A DNA stretch of 64,000 bases from Adiantum capillus-veneris. Taxonomy: Eukaryota > Streptophyta > Polypodiopsida > Polypodiales > Pteridaceae. Under the pieces are notes generated by a model. The model ran no database searches. It was not told the origin of the DNA and saw nothing but the letters and a program-made list of their open reading frames with translations. The translations under genes were made by a program, and so were the position numbers. The stretch is taken from contig CM043963.1 of NCBI GenBank assembly GCA_014529385.2, positions 98,721,912-98,785,911 on the forward strand, read 5' to 3'. Numbering within the stretch: position 1 is the first letter of the stretch; each line of letters starts with the position of its first letter. This document shows positions 52,956 through 64,000 of the stretch, piece after piece.

Positions 52956-55170
52956 CGTTCTTGCGTGCTTCGACTGATCTCTTTTTGGCATTGGATCTTG
53001 TGATTTTTCATCAAAGATCTTCGTCTTCTTGATCCATACCTGTTTTTGGCCAATCTGGCTCTTTCGTATCCAGATTTGTCGAACTTTTTGGTTTTGACTT
53101 GTTATTCTTTGCTTTTGGCCTTCTTTGGTTGCTACGGAAGCTGCTAGTGATAGTGACGACCTAAGTACCTGGTAGGGAATGTCATAAGAATCATCACTAT
53201 CACTGCTATCCTCAACAAGGTTGCATTCTAGCACTTTCTCTTTGTGGTTTAGTTTGTTATGGAAAGCTACTGTCTGTTTGCTCTTGGATTGTTGTTTCTG
53301 GGATAACTTTGGTATCCACTTGATAAGAGCGTTGGTAGCTCGTTGACATGGCTGTGCTCTTCTTGGTTGAGTTTTTTCTTCATGTATTGGAGCCACGTAT
53401 GAGGATGCTTGTTAGAGTTGCGTTTCCATCGAGGATATGGAATCCATTTTTGATGCACTTTATTTTTGTAGCGATGACGGTGTTTCCTAGGTCTTTGATT
53501 TGAACAATCATAAAACCATGCATTTGTTAAAGTGTTGTTCATGTCACCTGCTGGGTCGTTCGGATTTCTGTTGAAGCTCCAAGTGTTCTACACAATCGTA
53601 GAACTCGTCTTCTTCTTCGTCCTTAGGTTCCTCGCCTGGTTCTGCTAAGTTTATGCATCTGGATTTTTTAGGCCAATCGTATGAAGTTCCAGGCTCTTTT
53701 GGGTCTCGTTTTGGGTTTTTGCACCACAATTTTTCTATCTTGAATAGTGTACTTCTTGTAGTGGGAAGGTGCATCAAATTTATCATTGTTTGATTCCTCA
53801 ATCATCGGTTTCCAATTCTATTATCTCAACTTCCTTCAAAGCTTGTTTCAATTCATTGTACTTGTTTTTGCGCTCGGTTTTACAATTTCGTTGCTTTTTC
53901 GATAATACTCTCCATTTGTGGTTTTTGTGTGTAACTCTTTAATATCCCATCTTTAAGGCAATCGGTTGCTTCAACCAACCTTAGATATTGTGTTTTGTCG
54001 ATTAACAGAGGTACTAAGTATTCTTCCGTCTTGTTTCATTTGCTCACACGTTTATTCCGATACCTACACTATCTTCAAGGATTTTGGTTTGGAAAATCAT
54101 AGTAGATCACTTGTTGATCCTTTCGTTTGATGTTGGACTGCAATAACATCTGATTTGGTCTCGTGCTCTCCCATATAAGATGGTAGTGTTCTTAATGAAT
54201 GGGGTTGATTGTCCATAGAGTGTACAGATCTTTTGTCTCCCCAATACGATTCCACTTCTAGATTCATTTGAGATCTAGTCTCAATTTCCTTTATTGGTGG
54301 AAGAGACACCCCTCTTCTATCACCCGTTTGATTTACTTGTCTGCTTCGCTCACTTGCTTCATTGGCCTCTCCGACTTGTTTCCACAATTCGTCAAGACCA
54401 TCTATTTCTTTAGAGCTGTTAGGTATAGCTATGTGAAATCCCTCGGAAGAGTTATCCGTGACTATCCTTGGCTCTAATGCAGGGTCCTTGAGCTTTTGTC
54501 TATACTCAAGACTGGAATCTGGCGCTTTTTGTTCTTGTCTTGGTTGGATTACTGGTGTAGGTGGGACAAGGATCACACCCTCAGGTTTTCCAACTGATGG
54601 TTCTGCTGTTTGAATCATTTTCTTGCACATTTCAAACCTGTCTCTTTCTAGTTCCGCATATGGATATGTCATCCATCTCTGTTCTTGGGTTTGGTTGTTT
54701 TTGAGCCGTGTTTCATAGGCTTTTAGGAGGGCTTCTAGTGGCTCATTAACCTTCTCGACCAACATTGATCTTCCTGAACTAGCACTTCTTGGCTCACTTT
54801 CCATTGATGTTTCTTTTTGGAGGTTGAGTCGCCTCTACAAGAGAAGGTGCAACCCTTTCCTCATGTTGTCTTATCTTCTCTTCAGCTTGGGTAAGCTTCT
54901 CAGCCAGGGATTTCTTCTCTCATTCCTTACGTGCTTTCATCCTAGCCTTTCTAGCTTTCTAGCTATACGTTTGCTCTTGGTTTTCTGACTAGGTGCGCCG
55001 GTCTTTGGCTCACCCGTCTCTGGACTAGCGTCAGTTTCTATTTTCTTTGTCTCTGGATTCTCATCTGCTTTCTGAGCTTGTGCTCTCGTAACTACCTGAA
55101 CCGGTACGACGCTTTCATTTTCCGAGCTACTGGGTAGCTGAACAATTCCTGAGACATTCGTTGTGATCAT
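52954..55170 (-). pseudogene. Unidentified degenerate coding cluster
   Basis: Minus-strand frames at 54937-55170, 54097-54804, 53544-53801 and 52960-53396 are hydrophilic and look like one broken protein of about 600-700 residues. Visible pieces include VVTRAQAQKADENP, PYAELERDRFEMCKKM, EPGEEPKDEEEDEFYDCVEH and repeated KWIPK/QVWIKK words. The last resemble tryptophan-lysine linkers seen near copia gag-protease boundaries. I cannot assign a family; a retroelement gag-like protein is the best guess. Confidence 0.4.
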
Positions 55171-55189
55171 GATGACTCAGTTTGCATGT

Positions 55190-55440
55190 TTTGGACAATC
55201 GAGAGACTACACATGGATTGGCCATTCTGAATGGCCTACAGAGATTCCCTGCAGCGACTGTGTAGAAACAACCAGAACAAGCAGATAGCCAGCAGCGTGA
55301 GGCAGAGATTCCCTGCAGCGAGAGATTCCCCATATCGACCAAATGCTCACTCTGCAACTATATACCAACAACCAGAACAAGCAGATAGCCAGCAGCAGTG
55401 ATGTGGAGAAGGGAGCATCTGCAAAGGCACTAGCTCGATA
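55190..55440 (+). mobile_element. LINE endonuclease scrap with local duplications
   Basis: The plus strand encodes HGLAILNGLQRFPAAT-like sequence (55207-55262), matching the LINE endonuclease (LAILNGLQRYPAAGG). It breaks off into a duplicated 31-bp block containing ACAACCAGAACAAGCAGATA at about 55265 and 55367, and repeats of GAGATTCCCTGCAGCG. Confidence 0.6.
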
Positions 55441-57195
<1,755 letters not shown>

Positions 57196-57196
57196 T

Positions 57197-58147
57197 GTGC
57201 CTCTCTTTTCCACTCCTATATCCCTCTCCCTCTCCTGTGGCGGCCTTCCGACCATAAGGAAGCAGAATGGCAAAGATGACCCGGTGGAGGATGCCATCCA
57301 AAAATGCAAAGAAGAGCTGAGTGAGTCCATCAGCATGATCAATTGCCACCTCCTAGGTACTATCAACATACTCGATGCGCGCGTGGCAGCACAGGAAAGC
57401 ACAATACATACACTCGAGGATCGCATGAAGGCCCAAGATGAGGAAATCGCACTACTCAAGAAAGAGCTTGCAGAGGTGCGATCGCAGAATGTCCTCGAAG
57501 AGGGAGAGCTTCAACCCTCAGTAATTGAAGAGCTTAACACGATTAAGGAACAAGTGCGGGCCATCAAAGAAGGTGTGGGAGCAACAAAAAGAAATGACGA
57601 CCTCGTGGGTAGATGTCATCACAAAGACCCAACAAAAAGCAGAAAAGGCCGAAAAATGGATCGAGATTGTCAAGAAAGGGAAAGGCAAGGAAATAACCCC
57701 CACCCCCACACCCACACCAACCATCATCAACTTGACGCTAGAAGAGGAGCAAAGAGACGTCTGCGGGCCTTACACGTAAGGATATGTGGCCTCAGAGACC
57801 AAGATAATGTGGATGAAGAGGTGAAAGAACTCATGACTCTGGTGGGGGTCAACGAGCAGACGCATACGAGGGCCAGGAGAGTGGGCACTAAGAAAAGCGG
57901 GAGCAACAGAGAAACCTCGAAGGAAAGGGCACTCATTCTCCGCTTCCCCTCCATGGAAGCGAAGGACTTCCTGAAGAAGAGACCGACTCTAAAGAAGACT
58001 GGCATCTTTCTTGGAGATGACCTCACCCTCTCGTAGATTGCTCATATGCAAGAAGTAATGCCGGAAATTAGAGCAGCAAGGGAAAAGGGGAGGATTGCTT
58101 TTTACAGGGATGGAAAGGTGGTGATATTGGAGCGACGTCCCGCATGA
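57197..58147 (+). pseudogene. LINE D ORF1
   Basis: The frame is open to a TAG at 58036 and continues in frame to 58147. A coiled coil (STIHTLEDRMKAQDEEIALL, IKEQVRAIKEGVG) is followed after a local frame change near 57590-57770 by RALHVRICGLRDQDNVDEEV. The C-terminal block follows (KKTGIFLGDDLTLS, AREKGRIAFYRDGKVVILE). This is an L1-type ORF1 protein that would bind LINE RNA. Only about 30 bp separate it from ORF2. Confidence 0.82.
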
Positions 58148-58177
58148 CGGTGCGAGACCTATGGGACCACACTAAAG

Positions 58178-59352
58178 ATGGCAACCTGGAATTGTAACGG
58201 GTCACTTCGTCTTGATGTAGGGGCCTTTGAGGATAGCTTCACAGGGAGAGACATCATCTTCTACTCTGAGACGCATCAAGTGCTTGAGCAATCCATTCCC
58301 AGGTGAGCGAATATAGATGGGAGACAGCCTGCAGACAGGAGACCTGATCGGAGCATCGAGGACGGGGCTCAAGGGGAGTGGTAGTTCTGTTCAGGGAGGA
58401 GTTGCAACCATTGATATATATAGCGCGCAAGGATGAGCATGCTAGGTACATGTGGGTGAGGCTCAGGGCAGAGACGGGCAGATACCTCTACATTGCTATC
58501 TGCTACTTTCCTCCTACTACGTCAGTATATGCATTTCCTAGAGGACAATCCCCCTTTGCTATTTTGGATAATGACATATGGGAGTTTTCTAAGGATGGTG
58601 ACATTATCATACTAGGGGATTTCAATGCTAGGACTGCCCACCACCAAACAATATTTTATGATACTTCCGAGGAAATGCTTAGGGAGCTAGACGTTACAGA
58701 GATGGGTCTATCCAGATTATCACCAGATGAGGAATACACTAAGTATGGCAGATACTTGATAGATATGGGAACCGCACATAGATTGGCCATTTTGAATGGG
58801 CTACAAAGATTTTCGACAGCTGGAGGTTTTACTTGCTTTCCACACCGACATGGTGCCAGCACAGTGGATTATGTTATGGCCCAGCCAGGTCTCATTCCAT
58901 TCTTTCAAGATTTCATGGTGGGCACTAGGCCAGTTGGTGTAGCAATTGATCATGCTATCTTGTCCTTCCCCCTGACGTTTCAGTTCAGCACAGCTCCATT
59001 AGGAGAGGTCCCCACACACATCCGGTATACCTTCATAAGGGAGACGGACTCTGTGTATATGGATGAGATATACAGGAAGCTATGCACCCAGGAGCCAGCA
59101 CGGCCACTAGATGAACTCACTCAGATACTGACAGAGACGTTCCATGATGCAGCATCAGAAGCATACCCCCACAGCCAGCCTACACGGAGACGATCTGGGA
59201 ACATGCCCCAAAACAGTTGGTATGATGAGGAGCATAGAGAGATGAGGATCAAGTTACAAAGGGAAGTGCTCATGGGTATTACCACACATAGACAGTCACG
59301 GATTACCTTTCGCCGCCTAGTGCGACGAAAGAAAAGGACTCATCTATTCTAG
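58178..59352 (+). pseudogene. LINE D AP-like endonuclease
   Basis: ORF2 begins MATWNCNGSLRLDVGAFEDS with the WN and ETH motifs (FYSETHQ). A frameshift at about 58300 and one stop near 58350 follow. The main frame from 58378 has VLFREELQPL, GDFNARTAHH, STVDYVMAQPGL and VAIDHAILSF. It runs into the basic linker (RRLVRRKKRTHLF) and stops at 59352. Confidence 0.88.
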
Positions 59353-60640
59353 CTAGAGCAGGATCTGTATCAGTTATTTATAAGTCAGGACTCAAGTGAA
59401 GCATGGAGGCTATTCCACGAACATTCATCACCACCAACGGTCTCCTCCACTGAGACATGGGGGGAATATGCCACATCTCTCTACACAGCATCAGGACAAC
59501 CACCTCTCCCGGACCCACTAGAGACATGCCCGGAGACATGTTCTTTCTTGACTGCCGAGAGGGTAAGGAAAGCTATTGACAGGATGAAGACAAGGAGAGC
59601 ACATGATCATGATGGTCTGGTAGCAGAGCACTTCATCCATGCCAAAGATATGCTTGCAGAGCTCCTGGCTATGATGTTTAATCGAGCCATGTATGAAGGC
59701 TTCCCTGAGACTCGGAGTATGTCCACGATTGTGCCTATTTTCAAGTCAGGAGATCCCAGGATTCCCCGGGATTATCGCACCATCATGGTTGGTCACACAT
59801 TAGCTAGGCTGTATGCATCCATTCTTGAGCAGGAGCTGAGTAGATGGGCAGAACGAGAGGGCATAAGAGCACCAAGGCAAGCAGGTTTCACGAGAGGTTT
59901 CTCCACTCTTGACCAGATTCTGACACTCAGAGCTATTATTTAGGAGGGTAGACACCATGGCAAGAGGATCTATTGTAGCTTTGTGGATTTCCGCAAAGCT
60001 TTTGACAGTGCCGAGAGCTAGACTTATACGCCGATTACAGGACATGGGTGTGCCTACAGAGCTTATTTGGGGATTCTGGCTCTATACACGATAGTGATGG
60101 TGCATGTACGCATCACTGAGGGAATGTCTGACATGGTCCTCTCCACTATTGGAGTAAAGCAGGGATGCCCCCTATCTCCGACTCTTTTTGGGATGTATGT
60201 GGATGAGTTTTCAGATTATGTAGAGCGTCAGGGAGACAGGGGGGCTCAGCTAGCACGGAAATGGATTCTGTTGTTACTATATGCTAATGATATTGTGCTG
60301 ATTTTTGACTCTCCAGAGGGGATGCAACGTCATTTGGATGCTTTGCATGCATTTGCTCGTGATAGTGGATTGTCTGTCAACCTGGGGAAAACCAAGGTTA
60401 TGGTGTTCAACACCACACCACAATGGGTCAGGAGGTCAGCGCCCACATTTACGTATGGTCAGGAGACTGTGGAGTACACAAATGCATATACTTATCTTGG
60501 GGTAGTCCTCGGTGGGCCGGTGTTTTCACTAAGGAGAGAATCAGAGACTAGACTGACGAGAGCATATGCAGCTTTGAGAGGACCGGAGAGGATGTGTTCG
60601 TAAGTCCAGTTTCAGGAACCGCGAACAAAGCTATGGATTT
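59353..60640 (+). pseudogene. LINE D reverse transcriptase
   Basis: Continuing after the stop: KAIDRMKTRRAHDHDGLVAE, TIVPIFKSGDP, AGFTRGFSTLDQILTL. A stop at 59941 and a frame change follow; the catalytic block YCSFVDFRKAFDS lies near 59975. Then GVKQGCPLSPTLFGMYVDE and the active site YANDIVLI, where LINE B has YADD. The polymerase breaks off at about 60640. Confidence 0.86.
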
Positions 60641-61748
60641 TTGGCACATTTCTATGCACTTTCCTCATGCAAGAGAAGGTGGCGCTGAATTTAGAGGGAA
60701 GAGGCTCATTTTCAAGCTTCTGTCACAGGTTAAGAGCTATGGAGTGCTTCCTTTCCCTCCTATGTACAGTGCGGTGCCAGGAGTGATGCCCTGAACGCTA
60801 CGCACTGCCCTCTCTCTCCCCTATGGTAGTATGTTATGCCCCTCTAGTGGGCTTTTCAATTGACCTATGTACAAAAGTGTGGGTTCATGCGCCATTGCCG
60901 AGACAAGAGCCTCTTGCACAGATACTCGATTAGCTAGCGGCTAATCCCCCGCAGGTACAGGTGAATTCGGAGAGGTTCACGCCAGAAATCTCGTCCGATT
61001 CAAAGGGCAAGTAGCCCTACAGGTGCGGGAGCTCGAGGACTTGCTACGGATGCGACAAGCACGCGAAACGGAGCCCGAAACAGTAAACTACAGCTGCTGT
61101 GTATTTTTGCAGATTTAGGGTTTTGGCCCTTAACGGTCCCTAATACCCCGAGGAGGTTCGGGGACGCGAGGGGACCGCTGTACAGGTGATCTGGCGCATT
61201 TTCGGGGCTGAAAATAAAGAACTCAGCGTGCTGCAGATTCTCGCCAGGTTTTGCAAAGTGCCCGTATGCGTCGGGAAAGTCATTCAATGCGTGGGAATAC
61301 TCACTGTGAAGGGTCCTAGTACAGTTATGCTGCCGAAATCGGGCCGGAATAGTTGAAATTCAGCCAAGCTTGTGCGGGGCAGCTTGTAGGGAACCACAAC
61401 GTTTATTCCCTCTTTTTAACAATAAAGAAATACCGGAAGGGGCGTCTAAGTTAGGGGCCAATCTGGTGTCGGTCTACTCATACAGGTGCAATCTAGCAGC
61501 CTGTATCCCTCTCCCCTTTGTTGTGTCTTGAAAGTACAGGTAAAGTGGGCGACAAATTAAATGGGTGAAAGCAAATAAGGTTTAAGTCTAAAGTCTACCG
61601 CCCTTTTTGAAAGTACAGGCCGGTTTCATGGTTCCATCGCCGGGATTAAATCACTTTTTCCCATAGAAGTGAGCCTTGGTCAATTTGGGTTTGAAGACAC
61701 AGGGAATTGCAATTATGGCTGACAGACCAGACACTGGGAATTGCAATT
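60641..61748 (+). other. Leader or LTR-like DNA upstream of gypsy F gag
   Basis: No gene is seen. The heptamer TACAGGT occurs at 60956, 61018, 61181, 61481 and 61535, with TACAGGC at 61614. A polyadenylation-like AATAAA lies near 61422. I could not define LTR ends or a primer site. Confidence 0.4.
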
Positions 61749-61769
61749 ATGGCTGACAGACCGGATGAT
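61702..61769 (+). repeat. 34-bp tandem duplication over gag start
   Basis: GGGAATTGCAATTATGGCTG and the following 14 bases occur twice, at 61702 and 61736. The first ATG (61715) now opens a 13-codon frame ending in TGA; the second (61749) opens gag. Confidence 0.9.
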
Positions 61770-63041
61770 GTGACTGAAGAGGTTTCCTCTTCACAAGGTC
61801 AACAAACACATGAAGTGGGTGAGTCTTCAAGACCACCACAGATGGATGATGATATATTCAGGACCCAATTGGCTACTGCTGTGGCTATGTTCACACAAGT
61901 AATGCAGAACCTGAGGTTTTTAGCCTTTCTGCAACCTCCTCTTCCGTCTCAGCAAGTTGGGTCACTGGATCATATTCAAAAGCCTGTTAAGGCTCGAACA
62001 CAGGTGATTCATACTGCAGAGTCAATGGAAACACCTGTACACTTAACGGAGAACATGCACTCTCCAATACCTGTGCCTAAGGTGCAAGAACAGGTGGCTG
62101 AGATGCCAGTCTTTCAAGCTGTACCAGTTCAACCAGCCACTTTTCAGCAACCTATAGCTGGTTCTAACGGGCAGGGAAGCAACCTACAGGCTCTGCAAAA
62201 GGTCTTCCCACCACCTTCAATACACCCTGGCTATTTTGGAGGTGGATCGGTATTCCAGAGCATGGCTGGTCATGCACCTGGAAATCAGTTTTACAGGCCA
62301 GGAAAAATGTTCGGGGGTGCTCAAACGATGATGCCTAACCCCATGTATGGTGTCACGGGCATGCTACCAGGGTTTCAAAGCACTCGGGGCCAATTTGGGA
62401 TGCCACAGGCAAATTTTGGTATGGCTGGGATTACAAATCAGCAGCCAAATATGGCATTTCCAGTTCAACTTAATTGCGGTCAGGGAACACAAATGAACCC
62501 TAACAGTGTTCCCATGTTTCAGTCACTTCCATATGACAACTTAACGCCTTTGGAGAGGCCAACTTCGTACAAAGAAGGTGGCAAAGGTGTGACATTCACG
62601 ACCTTTATAGGCTTTGATGACAGGAAGAAGGCTCTCTCATTCCTCCAGCAGTTTGACAAGGCCTATAAAGGGGGAAACATTATAGAGGCTTCAAAGGTCT
62701 GCAAGGCAGCCACTTTCTTGACAGGGAATGCGGGACAATGGTGGACAACTTTATTGCTGCAGGGGCAAGCTCCGTCCGCATGGATTTACTTCAAGCAGAT
62801 TTTTGCAACAGCATGGTTATCTGATGACTTTGAAGCAGATGTCATGACAGAATGGCACCAGGTTCATGCTGCCACTTGCAAGAATCTCGATGACTACAAT
62901 CGGAAGTTTTCGAAAGCTCTACTTTCAGTAACTTCCTATAGGTTTGTGCCATTGACAGAACAGATTGATAAATATTGTTGTGGTCTATCCAAAGGATTGA
63001 GAAAGTACTGCACGAAGACCAAAGTCACTACTTTGACGACA
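61749..63041 (+). CDS. Gypsy F gag
   Basis: From MADRPDDVTEEVSSSQGQ the protein has a long Gln/Pro/Gly-rich N-terminal half. A gag domain follows (DRKKALSFLQQFDKAYKGGN, FLTGNAGQWWTTLLLQG, FKQIFATAWL, LTEQIDKYCCGLSKGLRKYC) akin to the chromovirus gag at 20 kb. It ends at 63041, with no zinc knuckle or protease. The final residues overlap the polymerase frame, showing a deletion junction. The earlier in-frame methionine at 61707 comes from the 34-bp duplication. Confidence 0.85.
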
Positions 63042-64000
63042 TGATAGTCTACTCAAAGAATGAAGAGGAGCATAGGCATCACTTGGCCATTGTGTTCAAA
63101 GAGCTACGCAGCCATAGGTTGCTCATCAATGCAAAGAAAAGTGCAGTTTTTCATTTTCTCGGACACATTGTCTCAAAGGATGGTGTTAGAATGGATCCTG
63201 CTAAAGTTGAAGCGATCAAGTCATGGCCACATTTGAAGACGATGCACGATGTCCGAAGCTTCTTCGGACTATGCTCCTATTACAGAAGGTTTATTCGAAA
63301 TTTCGCTGAGATTGCTTCACCTTTACATGCTCTTCAAAAGAAGGCAGTCACCTTTAGATGGACACAGAAGCAGATTTCAGCTTTTAATCTCTTAAACGAA
63401 AAGATGACTTCAGATCCAGTCGTTGTTTTGCCAGATCTTAGGAAGTCATTTGTGGTCCAATGCGACGCCTGTGGTAGTAGCATTGGTGCAGTGCTAATGC
63501 AAGATGGCAGGGTAGTAGCCTATGAGAGTAGAATCTTGCAAGGGCCAGAAAAGACTATGCAAGTCTATGAGAAAGAACTGCAGGCCGTCATTCATGCGCT
63601 CTCAAGTTGGAAACACTACCTGCTAAGTGCAGATTTCATTGTCCAAACGGATCACCAGACCTTGCGATACTTCTTAACACAGGCAAAGTTATCTGAGAAG
63701 CATATGCGATGGGCAAATATCTTGTCCATATTCCATTTTCAGATTGTGCATGTGGAAGGCAAGAAGAACGTTGTGGCTGATGCCTTGTCAAGGAAGCCAC
63801 AAATTTCAGCTGTGTCAATTCCTTATCATCATGAACTTGATGATATGAGGGAACAGTCTGCAAATGATGAAGATTTTGCAAGGGTCTTCGAGCAGCTAAT
63901 GGATGGACAAGGTCATGAACACTATCTTCTCAAAGATGGGTTCATGATGATGCATGGCTGATTGTGTGTCACAAAGCCATTGCGACGCAAAGTTATGGAA
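63005..64000 (+). pseudogene. Gypsy F reverse transcriptase (partial), RNase H and integrase start
   Basis: It starts abruptly at the polymerase active site (HYFDDMIVYSKNEEEH). The connection domain (GHIVSKDGVRMDPAKVE, FFGLCSYYRRFIRNF), RNase H (VQCDACGSSIGAVLMQDG, QTDHQTLRYFL, KKNVVADALSRKP) and the first part of integrase follow. A TGA at 63959-63961 interrupts the frame, which continues at least to the window end (CVTKPLRRKVM). The region coding for zinc knuckle, protease and the first half of polymerase is absent. Confidence 0.88.

Overview
This window reads as nuclear DNA of a land plant with a repeat-rich, probably large genome. The clues are Ty1/copia and Ty3/gypsy retrotransposons primed by initiator-Met tRNA, a Ty3/gypsy element with a chromodomain, non-LTR (LINE) elements, a hAT transposase fossil, a 4-coumarate:CoA-ligase-like fragment, and many long (TC)n and (AC)n microsatellites. 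A fern or lycophyte is my guess from overall texture only; nothing here proves it. I see no intact host gene, rRNA or tRNA. Nearly everything is transposable-element sequence in various states of decay, much of it nested.

Layout. 1-6592: a plus-strand copia 5' end (LTR, tRNA primer site) into which a complete minus-strand copia element (1008-6587, ~200-bp LTRs, 5-bp target duplication ATTCT) has inserted. 6593-9900: copia scraps on both strands. 9900-16480: a degenerate minus-strand copia, split by a 3.1-kb block that contains inverted LTR copies and a gypsy gag/protease scrap. 17370-26266: a complete plus-strand gypsy chromovirus with LTRs of 1.54 and 1.69 kb and target duplication GAGCA. 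26272-26545: a 4CL-like coding fragment followed by a striking hairpin. 26640-31660: mostly anonymous DNA with a minus-strand copia gag. 32475-38335: a cluster of LINE copies, one with a twin-priming inversion. 38336-40489: a copia LTR/primer-site remnant, an array of palindromes and anonymous DNA. 40490-50749: a complete gypsy element (555-bp LTRs about 96% identical, target duplication TGTGG) carrying an internal inversion and extra ORFs; it sits in a hAT transposase fossil. 52741-52953: a very short LINE copy bounded by (TC)n. 52954-57048: unidentified degenerate coding DNA. 57049-60640: a LINE with ORF1, endonuclease and part of reverse transcriptase. 61749-64000: a gypsy element in which gag is fused directly to the middle of reverse transcriptase.

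The most interesting pattern is in the LINE family. Two 5'-truncated copies and one twin-primed copy lie directly between (TC)n tracts, and the two longer copies start next to (TC)n. All have the same orientation relative to the TC strand. This suggests a plant non-LTR retrotransposon family that targets (TC)n microsatellites, which I infer from junctions in this one window.
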